Positions 42,416-54,254 are shown, numbered from the stretch's first letter. The stretch is DNA of 64,000 bases from Symbiodinium microadriaticum (GCA_001939145.1 LSRX01001181.1:17504-81503), one strand, 5' to 3'. Notes: generated from the letters alone by a model not told the origin. Translations and numbers: made by a program.

Positions 42416-43129
42416 CTTTTTATCGGCGTTGATGACATTTTCTGTCCGCCTAAACTCATGGCAGTTTAGGGCTTACGGAGGCTTAAGGCATTTTAGGGTT
42501 CAGGGGTGTAAGGGAGTAAAGTTTCAGGTGTTATGTACAGGTTAGGGCTCAAAACAAAGCCGAGTCTTGTCGACTTTAAGAACCTTCTTCATGAAATCCC
42601 TGATGGACCTGCGCTTAGGGCCCCAAGTGGTTTGACATATACCTACCCCCACCCACACACACCCTATATACACTTCTTCAAGGACATAGACCCTAAACCC
42701 TAAACCCTTAAAGGGGTAGGGTTTAGGGTTTAAGGGTTAGGGTTTAGGCTTAAGGTTTAGGGTTTCGGGGATCCTCTAGGAAGAAATCAGCCCTTCCCTC
42801 ATCCATACCCAAAAGATCCTAGGTACTGCTAAGAGGGGGTCCTTTAAGGGTTTCCTTGCAAGGGATCTATAGGGGTCCCCTTTAAGGGCTGCTTTAAGGG
42901 CAATACGGGGTACGATTCTGGGGCATACTGTCACCTGGTCCATATCCCAAAAGATCTTAACTACCTTTCAGGGTACTATAACGGTATCTTTAAGGGTACT
43001 ATGTGAGCTCTAAGGTTTCGAGCCCTAAGTACTGATGCATAGCAGGATGCAGGATCTTTATGCTAGGAATTACTAGTCTGAGTTGGGAGAGTATCCCACA
43101 CAATAGCACCTAGGGCCCGTTGGGATAGC

Positions 43130-43174
43130 TTTCAGTCTTTCAATGCCCTCGACATCCTTCTCCGTCCGACTGTA
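43130..43174 (-). CDS. SANT/Myb-like exon, second part (copy 2)
   Basis: Identical to 37578-37622. If the duplication is an assembly artefact this is not a second locus. Confidence 0.4.
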
Positions 43175-43212
43175 CTGCCCCGGTAATCCTTGGTGTCCTC
43201 GTACCCCTAGAC

Positions 43213-43358
43213 TCCGGGGGTGCGCGGATCCTTTCGCCAGATGACACGACTCGAAGCGACCAGGAGCTCCAGCTCCTGCTCGGTCCACTTGTTGTCGGCC
43301 TCCTTCTGGGCGAGCCAGCGATCCCTTTGCTCACGGGAGCGCTCGTTTCCATGGCAGT
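43213..43358 (-). CDS. SANT/Myb-like exon, first part (copy 2)
   Basis: Identical to 37661-37806; same caveat. Confidence 0.4.
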
Positions 43359-43928
43359 GCACTCAGTCTTCCGGTAGATTGCTCAGATCCGCCGTGCGTT
43401 CTTCCCAGACCTTCCAAAATCCCTGACTTAAGGAGTATACCTTAAATCATAAACTTTAAAAAGCCTACTACAATATTAGAACGATCTGGTTTTTGGCACA
43501 CTTCACCCGTCCTCAAGGGAACCTTAATTCACAAAGTTGTAAAGGAACCCTTTTCAATTTAATTCAGACTCCCACCCGGAGCCTTGTAGCCCCGAAAAAT
43601 CCGGAATCCTGCCTCAGCTGAGCCCTGAATCCCGAACCCTAAGCCCCAAACTAAACCCTAAACCGAAACCCTAAACCCGTAAAACCCCGAACCCGAAACT
43701 GCCGGATATCGGAAGCGCAAACCTAGCTCGCAAGTTATTAGTAGGCAACAGAGAAGTTTTGGGGGACGCCTTTTCACTTAGAAACCAATTAGGACAAACG
43801 GCCAGGCAATGTAAACAAATTGAGGCCCGTGTACTATGCCTAAACCATCTATGGTACAGGAAGTTGGAACAGCAGATAAAGGTGGGCTGCCATGTACCTT
43901 AAGGGCAAAAGGTGTGATGTTCCAGCTN

Positions 43929-44083
43929 CCCTAGGGTCCTAAACCCTAAACCCTAAATACCCTAGGGTCCTAAACCCTAAACCCTAAATACCCTAGGGTC
44001 CTAAACCCTAAACCCTAAATACCCTAGGGTCCTAAACCCTAAACCCTAAATACCCTAGGGTCCTAAACCCTAAACCCTAAATA
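43929..44083 (+). repeat. 31-bp tandem repeat, five copies
   Basis: The unit is CCCTAGGGTCCTAAA then CCCTAAACCCTAAATA. It starts right after the single N. Confidence 0.95.
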
Positions 44084-44122
44084 CCCGAAGGTCCTTACCA
44101 ATTTCATGACCCTTCAAGAGAA

Positions 44123-44323
44123 CCCTAAGGGTCCAAGTGCTTAATAATCGTAGTCCCTTTTGGGGTTTAGGCTTTAGGGTTTAGGGTGAAGGGTTTAGGG
44201 GTTTAGGGTTTAGGGTTTAGGGTTTAGGGTTTAGGGTTCATACACTCTTCTGAATACTAAACTGCACAAAGCTACTACCCGTAACCCAAGCACATGATTT
44301 TCAGGTCCTTTGGACCTTTAGGG
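44123..44323. mobile_element. MITE family E split by a TTTAGGG array
   Basis: Left half CCCTAAGGGTCCAAGTGCTT and right half from CATACACTCTTCTGAATACT to GGTCCTTTGGACCTTTAGGG match the intact copy at 44885. About 88 bases, mostly TTTAGGG units (about 44151-44238), lie between. Confidence 0.8.
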
Positions 44324-44637
44324 GAAGCTGTGAAAGGGGTCTACATTGGTCCTGCTTTTTCACAAGACACTTGTCCTGCAGCTACCAAGATTAATTAGTA
44401 GGAGGTAGAATTAGGGGGACCCTTGGGGACATAGACCCTCTAACCAAGGTCCCTTTTAAGAGAGCCAGAAGTAGGGTTAAGACGGGTCCCCTTTATGGGG
44501 TCTCCCTAATACTACAACCCTAACTCTTAGCCTATATCCTAAACCCTAAACCCAAAGCCCTAAACCCAAAACCCTGAAACCCCAAAAAAACCTAACTTTA
44601 AAACCCCAAAACCCTAAACTGTAAGGGTTTAGAGAGC

Positions 44638-44690
44638 TCTCATTCGCCTGGAGATCTCGGCTGCGGCATCTGCTTCCTTGCCCTCTTTCC
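44638..44690 (-). CDS. Unassigned coding-like exon
   Basis: After TTTGCGCAG|G the frame reads KEGKEADAAAEISRRMRAL and then TAA. Could be a C-terminal exon. Family unknown. Confidence 0.35.
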
Positions 44691-44770
44691 TGCGCAAAGG
44701 CACTCGAGAGATTGGGATTCTAGGGCTTACAGAGTTCATTTCTATAGGGTTCAGGGTATAGGGTTTAGGG

Positions 44771-44878
44771 TTTACCTGGACCCCAAATAAGCTACCTTTC
44801 TAGGCAGGGACCTGCATTAAGTAGAAGTCATCATAAGGAAACCTAAAAAGTAGGTTATTTGGGCTTGAGGTGGAGCTT
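44771..44878. mobile_element. MITE family D
   Basis: Ends TTTACCTGGACCCCAAATAA and TTATTTGGGCTTGAGGT. Confidence 0.6.
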
Positions 44879-44884
44879 CGCCTT

Positions 44885-44998
44885 ACCCTACGGGTCCAAG
44901 TCCCTAATAATCATACGTATACTCTTCTGAATACTAACCTACAACACTACTATCCGTAACCCAAGTACATGATTACTAGGTCCTTTGGACACTTAGGG
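44885..44998. mobile_element. MITE family E, intact reference copy
   Basis: Ends CCCTACGGGTCCAAGTCCCT and AGGTCCTTTGGACACTTAGGG, no telomere-like insert. Confidence 0.8.
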
Positions 44999-45140
44999 TT
45001 ATGGCATTAAGTTCGACTCAAGAAGGCACTACAACACTGGACACTTAGGGTTATGGCATTAAGTTCGACTTAAGAAGGCAGTTTCAGGGGTTCAGGGTTC
45101 GGGACGCCATTGAAAGCTTACCTGACCCTGGATCGCAGTT

Positions 45141-45238
45141 GGGTAGCTCTCTAAATTAGGGTCCCTTTCTAGGTTCCCAATACAGTACGGCACCCTTATA
45201 AAAAGGACCCAAAAAGGGACCCTGATCTAGAGAACGAC
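45141..45238. mobile_element. MITE family C
   Basis: Ends GGGTAGCTCTCTAAATTAGG and its inverse; core GTACGGCACCC. Confidence 0.82.
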
Positions 45239-45477
45239 ATAGTATAGGTGTTATTAGGGCTTGGGGGCTACGCCGATTACGGTTTCAGGTTGCGCATCTC
45301 AGTGTTTGGACACCCTAGATCCAAAACCCCCAAATCCCGAAACCCTAAAAACCCTAAACCATATGCTTTTGTGGGGAAAGTCCTACGCTCCTTGGATGTA
45401 TCTTGTGGAGCTCCCAGGGCGAAGACGCCGGGATACAGGTACTGTTTAGGGTGCAAGGTTGGGTTCAAGGGTCTAGG

Positions 45478-45590
45478 GCCTAAGGTTCAGCCTGAGGGTC
45501 CAAAGGACCCGACAATTAGGCACTCGGGTTCGGGATAGTAGTCATGTAGGCCGATTTGGGAGAGACTATGCTTATCAGGTACTAGGACCC
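45478..45590. mobile_element. MITE family E
   Basis: Ends CTGAGGGTCCAAAGGACCC and AGGTACTAGGACCCCT. Confidence 0.65.
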
Positions 45591-45668
45591 CTATCTCAGG
45601 GTTAGGGCATCAGCCTTGTGGCAGCCTTGCCGGTTTACCAAAGCACCGGATTGCATCACCTCAAGCTA

Positions 45669-45747
45669 GTTAGTTAGTTAGTTAGTTAGTTAGTTGGTTG
45701 GTTGGTTGGTTAGTTAGTTAGTTAGTTAGTTAGATAGTTAGGTAGAC

Positions 45748-45778
<31 letters not shown>

Positions 45779-45799
45779 TATATATATATATATATATGT
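45669..45799. repeat. AGTT/GGTT/GA/TA compound microsatellite
   Basis: Runs of TTAG, TTGG, TTAG, then GAGA and TATA. Confidence 0.95.
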
Positions 45800-45904
45800 A
45801 TATCTGTATCATGTATCATCCAAAACTATATTAAAGATGATCTTCTGGGACCTGATTCCATAGTTGTGGTCGACCTTCTGGGTACGGTGTTAAAAAAAGG
45901 AAAC

Positions 45905-46018
45905 TGGACCAACCCCAAACCCTAAACCCTGAACCCTAAACCCTAAACCCCAAACCCTAAACCCCTAAACCCTAAACCCCAAACCCTAAACCCCTAAACC
46001 CTAAACCCCAAACCCTAA
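45905..46018. repeat. CCCTAAA array
   Basis: Clean CCCTAAA/CCCCAAA/CCCCTAAA units with a 24-25 bp higher-order period. Confidence 0.92.
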
Positions 46019-46388
46019 AACGGTACTCAGACCCTGCCCGGTGCGCGCACCTCTCTCCGCTGAGGTTGCGCGGCAAGAAGCCTGGGATGCTTGAATCAAC
46101 CCTATGAACCCTAATGCCAACGTCAGGATTCAAGTATCCAAATTTAGTAGCTAGGTCTCAAATATTATACTCTGACTGGCTTGGTGCTACTATTTGGGTA
46201 CTTGGACCCACAGTAACCTCCGAAACCCTAAATCTTAAAACTCTAAAACCCTAAACTTTAAACCCTAAACCCTAAATCCTAAACCCTAAAACCCTAAAAC
46301 CTACACAATTAAACCCTTACAGATAGATTGGACATTTTTAAACCCTAAAACCCTAAACCCTAAACAATTAAACCCTTACAGACAGATT

Positions 46389-46447
46389 GAACATTTTTCG
46401 GAGTCAGATGGGAGATCGAGGACCGGGCGCTTGGGGATCAGGCCAGG
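46389..46447 (-). CDS. Unassigned coding-like exon
   Basis: Minus frame PGLIPKRPVLDLPSDSEK after CTGCAG. No family. Confidence 0.28.
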
Positions 46448-46764
46448 GTCTGCAGTTCAGTCGTTCGTTTAGGGTTTAAAGTTGAGGGTTTAGGGCTTAG
46501 GGTTTAAGACTTATAGGGTTTAAAAGCTTAAAGTTTAGGGTTTAAGGTTTAGGGTTTCGGGTTTTTGGTTTAGGGAATAAGGTTTAGGGTTTAAGGCTTA
46601 GGGTTTCGGGTTTAAGGCTTAGGGTTTACGGCTTGCGGTTTAGGATTTCGGGTTGAGAATTTCGGGCTCTCAAGGCTTGGCTTAGGCTTCAAGGTGCAGT
46701 CTTTGGGCTTTGAGGTTTCAGGAATGAGAGTCAAGAACTCGGGTTTCAGAGGTGTCAAGCCCAA

Positions 46765-46862
46765 GGGGTCCTAGGTACTGTTACGGGGCCATACTTTCCA
46801 AAATCAGAATACGGACTCCTCATGTAGAAACCCTACATTCTACTGCATAGGTACTTTGGTCT
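46765..46862. mobile_element. MITE family K
   Basis: Shares CTACATTCTACTGCATAGG and AAATCAGAATACGG with 13170. Confidence 0.5.
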
Positions 46863-47984
46863 GTCACATTAAGAAACCTCATAGTTGTAGAAAAAACATA
46901 CTACTCTATCCCTTCTCGACGAAAATAGTAGCTACCTAAACCCGAAACCCTAAATCGGTAATGTAGGAACCTGATCAAGGAACCCTGGCCCTGCAATCCC
47001 AAAAGATTAAGATTCGTTGAAAGAACCCTAACAACGACCCAGGGTTTAGGGTTTAGGGTTTAGGGCTGAGGATTCGTTTAAAGAACCACATTACACAACA
47101 CAAGAGCAATGCATCGAACTAAGACTTCCCCCACTCAGCCCAGTGACGCTCCGCGCTCGTAGATCGCACTAAGCCGCTCACCGCCTAGACAAGAGGGCTA
47201 GTATAGGGTGGGCTTTGCAATTGGGGTATACCAGGGTCCCTTTAACGGGGTCTATAAGGGTTGCTTTACTTTAAAGGGTTCTATAAGGGTTTCTACAAGG
47301 CTTTGGTAAAAGGGCCTTAATTAATAGTTAGAATAGGGTTTTAGGCTCTTTTGCATTATTGTAGCAAGGAACCCCAAAATAGCAAAGGTGATTATTAAAG
47401 GCCCGTCTGTTAACCCTTCGACCCCAAACCCAAACCCTAAAACTCAAAGCCTTACTTATAGGCTGTATGGTGCACGGTTCAAGGCTTTAGTCTATCATAG
47501 GGATTAGGATTCATGGTTTATAGAGCTTAGCAGCCTGTAGGATTTCGGGTTGACTGGAATGTAAGCTTTACGGTTTAGGAGTAGGGTTGGGGGTTTACTG
47601 GGTTTTATGCTTTACGGTGGATTGGAGGGTTTGGGGTTGGGGTTTGGGACGAACAGGGTTTATGGTATTGGGGGCACCCTAAACCCTACACTGAAACGGT
47701 AAATAGATCCTTCGAGAGGGCCCAATATCTGTTCAATAGGACCTGAGGCATTTGGATTTAGGGGGCCAATCCTTCAACACATCAGCAAGCTCGCTACAAA
47801 GGTTGAGATAAAAGAGACAAGAGCAGATAGAAAGACAAAAAATATGACCAAACCCCTTAGCTCGTAACCCTGCAGGGTCTCATGACACTGCATACATATG
47901 CTCCAGTATTCATAACGGACTCAGGGTATCTCACGGTGCAGCATCTCTGAATGTGGGGTATAGGATCTGTCGATGTTACCGCGC

Positions 47985-48150
47985 TTCCGTGTGCGTGCAG
48001 CCGCTGCTTATGAGCAGGGTCAGCAGAAACTCCAGAAGCCCGGCTCTGCCGCCGTGCCTCGATCTCCTCACAAGCTGCCGCCCGGTGCGAAACAATTCCG
48101 CTGACCGCCTTGCTTGCGGCTGAGACTGGCTCCTTTGTTTGCCTCCAGGT
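47985..48150 (-). CDS. Unassigned coding-like exon
   Basis: Open minus frame EPVSAASKAVSGIVSH then RAAACEEIEARRQSRASG, preceded by CAAAG|G. GC-rich and repeat-free. No family recognised. Confidence 0.35.
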
Positions 48151-48674
48151 GCACGGCGCATTTCATGCCCCTGTCGCCAAGCAAAAGTCACGTTTTTTCC
48201 ACGCAGCAATGCCTAATGCTGCCATATTACACGTGGCCGGCATCGCCGGTTCTTGCTGATCGCCACATGGGTGAGTAGATGGGGAGACACCCTGCACACC
48301 CCCCCCAGGTACACAGGTCTACACACTGGCATTGACCAGCTAAGTCCAGCGGAATGTTAACCCTCCCCTCTTCCACTCCAAGCCCCTTATAAGCCATATA
48401 TACACAACCCTAAACCCTATGACTTGAGCCGTGGACAAATCGGATCCCAAGCCCTCCTAACCCAGAAACTAGCTCTCCTGGAGCCCTCTTTGCAAAAGTT
48501 GTTTAGGGTTTAAGTCCTCCACCCTAAACCGCGAGCCTCCTTGAAGGAACCGCCGGAATACCCGAAAAGGACCCTAAACCCCAAGCCCCCTGCAGATCCC
48601 CTGTAAGGAAACCTCACCAGCACCTCTACGTCCTAAGCCCTACACCCTAAACGCAAAAGAACCCCCCCGCCCCT

Positions 48675-48738
48675 GCCCCCTAAACCCTAAACCCTAAACC
48701 CCCAAACCCTAAACCCCTAAACCCCTAAACCCCTAAAC
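48675..48738. repeat. CCCCTAAA array left of gap
   Basis: C-rich units run into the gap. Confidence 0.92.
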
Positions 48739-49000
48739 NNNNNNNNNNNNNNNNNNNNNNNNNNNNNNNNNNNNNNNNNNNNNNNNNNNNNNNNNNNNNN
48801 NNNNNNNNNNNNNNNNNNNNNNNNNNNNNNNNNNNNNNNNNNNNNNNNNNNNNNNNNNNNNNNNNNNNNNNNNNNNNNNNNNNNNNNNNNNNNNNNNNNN
48901 NNNNNNNNNNNNNNNNNNNNNNNNNNNNNNNNNNNNNNNNNNNNNNNNNNNNNNNNNNNNNNNNNNNNNNNNNNNNNNNNNNNNNNNNNNNNNNNNNNNN
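48739..49000. other. Assembly gap (262 N)
   Basis: Unknown sequence. The telomere-like repeats switch strand across it. Confidence 1.
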
Positions 49001-49390
49001 GGTTTAGGGGTTTAGGGTTTTTGGGGGTTTAAGGTTTATAGGGGTTTAGGGTTTTATGGGGGTTTAAGGTTTTAGGGGTTTAGGGTTTTTGGGGGGTTTA
49101 AGGTTTAGGGGTTTAGGGTTTTTGGGGGTTTAAGGTTTAGGGGCTTAGGGTTTACAGGGGTTTAAGGTTTAGGGGTTTAGGGTTTATGGGGGTTTAAGGT
49201 TTAGGGGTTTAGGGCTTTATAGGGGTTTAGGGTTTAGGGGTTTTGGGTTTAGGGGTTTAGGGTTTAGGGGTTTAGGGTTTTTGGGGGTTTAAGGTGTAGG
49301 GGTTTAGGGTTTATGGGGGTTTAAGGTTTAGGGGTTTAGGGCTTATAGGGGTTTAAGGTTTAGGGGTTTAGGGTTTAGCGGTTTAGGGCT
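49001..49390 (+). repeat. Tandem TTTAGGGG-derived array right of gap
   Basis: Units near 40 bp with TTTAGGGGTTTAGGG and GGGGGTTTAAGG. Confidence 0.92.
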
Positions 49391-50361
49391 TAGACTCAAG
49401 GTCAACACATATTCAACAAAGCGCAGTAGTAGCAATTGAGGCTATGTTGCTAACAAGAGAACTAGGCAATGGTGCTAATGAGAATAGCGACAGCAATGTC
49501 GCGGAAAGGTAATAACTGCATACCCTCAACCCTAAACCCCTAAACCTTAAACCCCCAAACCTTAAACACCAAAACTCGTTACCCCAAACAGCTAAACCCT
49601 AAACCCTAAACCCCTAAACCCCTAAGCCCTAAACCCCTAAATCCTAACCTCCAAGCGACAGACGTGTAAAGGGTTACATGAGTCCGTCAAGGCCTTTGTG
49701 GTCCTCTGCGCGCCGAAACATCCCAAGAGCTGTGAGCTACCAGGCTTGGGGGGCATGAAGATGTAGGGACCTTTGGGTTTAGGGTTTAGGGGCTAAGGCT
49801 TAGGATTTAGGGTTTAGAGTTTAAGGGTTTAGGGGCTTCGGGTTTAGGGGTTTAGGGGTTTATGTAGGGGTTTGGGGTTTAGGGAATAGGGATTTGAATA
49901 CCTCCTTTTGGCGTTTCGGGCTTGGGGTTTGGGGGTCCGCTTGTAGGGACCCGCGGACACTACCATACCCATCCTGACCTCAGAGACCGGAACCGCCAAA
50001 CCGAAAACCCAGAGCCCTATGAACCCTAAACCCCTAAGCCCTAAGCCCTAAACCCCTAAAACCTAAATCCCCTGAGAGAGTTTAAGATGGTTTTTGATCT
50101 TTGGGGGTTTAACATTGAGAGTTTAGGCTCTGAGGCCTAATGCTGGGATCCCTATCAAGGGAGGTGGGTTTAGAACCAGGGCCCTAAAGGTCCACGAAAA
50201 AATTAAGCAAATTCATCCTGTCCCCCCAAAATTGACCTACCTAGCTATTTTCCTAAGAACCCTAAACCCAGGTACCTTGTTGTTGGGTCCTTTGGACCGA
50301 CCCTAAACCCTAAACTCTAAACCTTGAACCATCCTCTGAGCAGTCATCTCTTCTGCAGTGT

Positions 50362-50457
50362 TTACCTGGACCCTAAAGAACCTACCTTTTTAGGGTTCCT
50401 TATTATGAATTGTTTATATACGTCCTTAAAAGGGTAGGTTATTTGGGGTTAAGGTAG
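50362..50457. mobile_element. MITE family D, well preserved
   Basis: Ends TTTACCTGGACCCTAAAGAA and TTATTTGGGGTTAAGGTA, with AACCTACCTTTTTAGGG pairing to AAAAGGGTAGGTT. Confidence 0.82.
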
Positions 50458-50728
50458 TGTTTATAAGGTTTAGGGTGTAGTTCATCCACAAGTGATTCGC
50501 TTCTGGATTGTCCAACGACTGCTTGCATAAAAGCCTAAGCCCTGAATTCTGTGTACTTCGGAGGCCTCTGCGACACGGTTTAGGGTTCAGGGCTTAGGGC
50601 GTTTTAGGGGTTTTAGGGGGTTTAGGGTTTAGGGGGTGGTTTAGGGGGTTTAGGGTTTAGGGCACCTTGATCCACAAGTCCTGAACCTCAGAAAACACTA
50701 AGCCGGCCATCCTTACCGGCCTAAATAC

Positions 50729-50837
50729 GGGTAATTCTCTACATAAAGGGTCCCTTTTAGAGTTTAGGGTCCCTTTTATAAGGGTGCCGTACTATATTGG
50801 GGACCAGAAAAAGGAGCCCTGATTTAGAGAACTGCCC
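50729..50837. mobile_element. MITE family C
   Basis: Ends GTAATTCTCTACATAAAGGG and GATTTAGAGAACTGCCC. Confidence 0.78.
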
Positions 50838-51316
50838 AAATACGTAGCCCCAAAGCAAGAAAGTATGGAAGGGGAAGGTGCGATAGCAAGACTATCATCT
50901 AAAAGGAAATTGTTCCTTCAATCCAGATGGAGAAAAAATAGTCCAAGAAATGCTAAATAAATGATTCATAAAAAGAAGGTACTGCCTGTACTCTTCTTCC
51001 TTGCAGTCACCACAACTATGGGTCTCAGTCCATCTTGCCCAAAGCTCTCAACCCCAGAGACCCTAAACCCCAAAACCCTAAACCCACCCTAAACCCTATA
51101 AACCCTAAACCCCAAGCCCTCAACCCCGAAGACCCTAAACCCCAAAACCCCACAAGCACACTAACCATGGGTTTCAGTCCATCTTCACGGCAGCCGGCAC
51201 TTGCTGCGGCCGAGCAGATGATGTGTCATCCAAGGCCATGGCCTGACTTGAAGACTTGGAAGATTCTGTAAGGCTAAAGGGTTTAGGGTTTAGAGTGCGG
51301 GGTTTAGGGGTTTATA

Positions 51317-51395
51317 CCCTAACCCTCCAAGTACCTACTATAGAGGGTACTAGAGCCCCTAGGGCTCTATGTAATAGGTACCTGGAGGGTTAGGG
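51317..51395. mobile_element. MITE family A with TATA target duplication
   Basis: A 79-bp element flanked by TATA on both sides (51313 and 51396). Confidence 0.83.
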
Positions 51396-51668
51396 TATAA
51401 GACTTACGGTTGGGGCTACGTACTACAAACGCTACTAATCACAAGCTCTAGGGTTTAGGACCAAGGGTTCACCAGATGGTTTCGGAATTTGGGCCTGTAG
51501 CGTTTCAGGCAACGGTTTAAGGGGTCTGAAGGCTGTACAGGATATGAGGTACATATAGGGCGCATAGACCTGCCCCGATGCCTCTGCTTGGTTTAGGGTT
51601 CAGAGTTTAAGGTTTATTTAGGGTTGAGGGTTTAGGGTTTTAGGGAGTTCGGTGTTCCGGTAGGAGGT

Positions 51669-51740
51669 TGGGTATCTTACTTCGCTGCCACCTGCTTCTG
51701 GCCTCCTTCAGCTGCTGCCTTCGCCTTGTGGACGGACTTT
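51669..51740 (-). CDS. Possible C-terminal exon, unassigned
   Basis: Minus frame MPAKSVHKAKAAAEGG then QKQVAAK and TAA. Lys/Ala-rich. No family. Confidence 0.3.
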
Positions 51741-52055
51741 GCCGGCATGTGGAAAGACCCAAGAGAGGCAACGAGTAGTGTAGGGGCCTTAATAATTCGC
51801 CTCGGCCCCGGCCGAAGCGGTCAGAGGCTCTTAATCCCCTCCCCACTGACCACCCCACAAAAGGGCCATCGTGGGGGGGGGGGTGCCTCTGTGTGAACCC
51901 ATAAATGAGCCCCAAGGTCCGGCGGTGAAGTTTCGCCGCCTCCAATGGATTTGGGCTGTCTGTGGGAGGGGAGACCAAAATCCTGGTGCCTTCCCCCTCC
52001 CCTCCCCCCCCCTCCCCTCGATAAATNTCTCCCCCCCTTGCGGGTGCTGTCACAC

Positions 52056-52056
52056 A

Positions 52057-52091
<35 letters not shown>

Positions 52092-52092
52092 A
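52056..52092. repeat. CT/TA microsatellite
   Basis: CT run followed by TA run; a single N lies at 52027. Confidence 0.92.
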
Positions 52093-53164
52093 TATGCACA
52101 AACATTATCACTCTTCACCCCGCAGACGCTGCACCCCGATATCCTGCGAAAGCAAAAGCCTCAGACCTGGCATCATGTAATCCTCCCAACATACGGCCGG
52201 GCCGAGGCGGACGACGCGCAGCGTTTAAAATTAGAATAGGGTTTCGTGGTGTATCATACTATAGGTATAAGCAATACGGAAACCCCCAAATAGTATAAGT
52301 AAGGCCCCTATAGTATAGAAGCTCCGAAACCTTCTAAAGCACAAAAACCTCCATGGACATCGCTGTGCCAACAGACACAAAAAGAGGAGGGCCGCCCTTA
52401 GGAAGGAACCCGTTTTCACAAAGCCCATGTACTAGGCATTAAGCCCTCAAGTGTCTAAAGAAATAAGCAGGTTCTTGCAAATCTCTTCTGGAGCACTTTT
52501 TCCACGACCCCTTGCAAAACCCGAAGAGATTTTACTGGTAAACCCTGACCCCCCAGTAAACCCTATAAGAACCCTGAACCCAAATATTCAACCCCAAACC
52601 CGAAAGCCCTGAGCTCTAAAACCCCAAGTCCTTCTAGATCCCTTGTAGATGCCTCACAAGGACCCCCTTAAAGCCTTAGATAAGAATTCCCTTGTAGATC
52701 CCTCACAGGAAACCCTAAACCCTAAACCCCGAAACCCTGAGCCCTTAATAAAGAAACCCTTTTAAAGGAACCCTAAGAAACCCAGGGATCCGCGCTGTCA
52801 ACGCAGCCAGGGCTTCCTCGCAGGACCTTCACTTATAGGGTTTAGACAGGGTTTACAAAGTTTGGGGATTAGGGTTTAGGGTTTTGGGGTTTACGGCTTA
52901 GGATTTAGGGTTTTAGGGTTTTGGGGTTTGGGGCCTAGGGTTTACGGGCAGTTTAAGTTCTTATGGGGTTGAGGTCCAGTTTAGGCATTTTGGTGGGTTC
53001 AGGGTTTGGGGGGGCGGGGGGTGGGTTATTTTACGGGATATCGAGGCTGTAGCGGATGAGTTTGGGCTCTCTCCTGTCAGCGTTCCTTCACGGGTCTAGG
53101 GATCAAGGGATAAGGTTGGATTAAGGGTTGAGACTTTGTACCTGTTTAGCCAACTACATATTTG

Positions 53165-53280
53165 GGCTCTTCCCTAAACCCTAAACCCTAAATAACCTGC
53201 CTCTTTACGGACTTTCCTTTGAAATCATAGTAGGGAACCAAAAAACGGGTAAAACGGGTAGGTTCTTCGGGGTCCAGGTA
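53165..53280. mobile_element. MITE family D (diverged)
   Basis: AACCTGCCTCTTTACGGAC pairs with GGGTAGGTTCTTCGGGGTCC. Confidence 0.6.
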
Positions 53281-53774
53281 AAGCTTAAACCTAAACCCTC
53301 AGAAAGGAACTTCAATGAAGACTATAGGTAGGGTTGAGACTGAGATTGGGCTTAAGCTGTGAGGTCTTGAGGTCCAAAGTCTATAGGTTTTAGGGTTTAG
53401 GGGCTTAGGGCTTAGGGTTCAGGGTATGACTACACTCCAAACCCACATTTCCGGAGCCGATAAGAAGACATCAAAGAAGCTCATTACTACACATGCGTTA
53501 CAGAGTATATAGGGGCCTTTAGAATAGGAAAATGGCTTGCTTCGGCGGCTTCCCGCACAAGTTTTCCAAACAACCACACACGCTACACGCAGACAGAAGG
53601 AAGCCAAAGGAACAACCTTGGTAACTTCTGTAGAATGCATCCGTGACTTCGTCACGACTGAATAGGGTTTAAGGTTTAGGGTTTATAGGGTTTATAGAGT
53701 TTAGGGTAATAGTATACATGTTATCTTCAACGGAGCTTTTGTAGAATCTACTTTCTCTTGCCCCTCGACAGAAA

Positions 53775-53860
53775 TCCCAAGGCTCCGCACTCGACGAGCT
53801 CGCCAAAGCCCAGGTTTTTCCCTGTCTCGCGTAGGAGGATCGCGGCCTTTGCTTGCAGAC
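53775..53860 (-). CDS. Unassigned coding-like exon
   Basis: After CAAAG|G the frame reads AAILLRETGKNLGFGELVE. It vaguely recalls a kinase catalytic-loop/DFG region but lacks the Asn and Asp, so I leave it unassigned. Confidence 0.33.
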
Positions 53861-53882
53861 ATAGTGACTTCAAAACTGGGGT

Positions 53883-53978
53883 TTACCCATAGGCCCCTAA
53901 GTAGTTCCTTTTTGGGAGTACCTTATGGGATTCGAAATATAAACCATAAAAAGGAACTACTTAGGGGCCTATGGGTAA
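53883..53978. mobile_element. MITE family J, perfect 31-bp inverted ends
   Basis: Arms 53883-53913 and 53948-53978 are exact inverses (TTACCCATAGGCCCCTAAG...). A related left half is at 25743. Confidence 0.88.
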
Positions 53979-54025
53979 GTTTTAAGGACCTGGGGCATTC
54001 TGGGGCTGTACAGGCTGAATCTTGC

Positions 54026-54110
54026 CCTATGGGTCCAAAACACCCAATAATGAAATAGGAACGTGGGATTAGGATAGTAGTCGTGTAGCTTCATAACAGG
54101 GAGTACAAGG
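54026..54110. mobile_element. MITE family E, right end lost
   Basis: Left end CCCTATGGGTCCAAAACACCC and core GATAGTAGTCGTGTAG. Confidence 0.5.
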
Positions 54111-54254
54111 GTTGTTCACACCTGCTGTTGTGTATGGTCTACAGGATCTACATTAGAGGGCTTATAGGAAACGGGCGTTCAGGGCCTTGCACCATGGGGT
54201 TTAGGTACCTAAAGCCTCTAGTCTCCCCCAAATTCAGTAAGCCCCTAAGCCCTA

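Larger units (their letters stand above)
42691..43927. repeat. 1,237-bp duplication, copy 2
   Basis: Identical to 37139-38375 as far as I can read. Its right end is immediately followed by a single N (43928). Confidence 0.95.

Noticed and set aside
43929-44083. 31-bp direct repeat as a CRISPR or iteron array
   Set aside because: No spacers; the unit is made of CCCTAAA heptamers and directly follows an assembly N.
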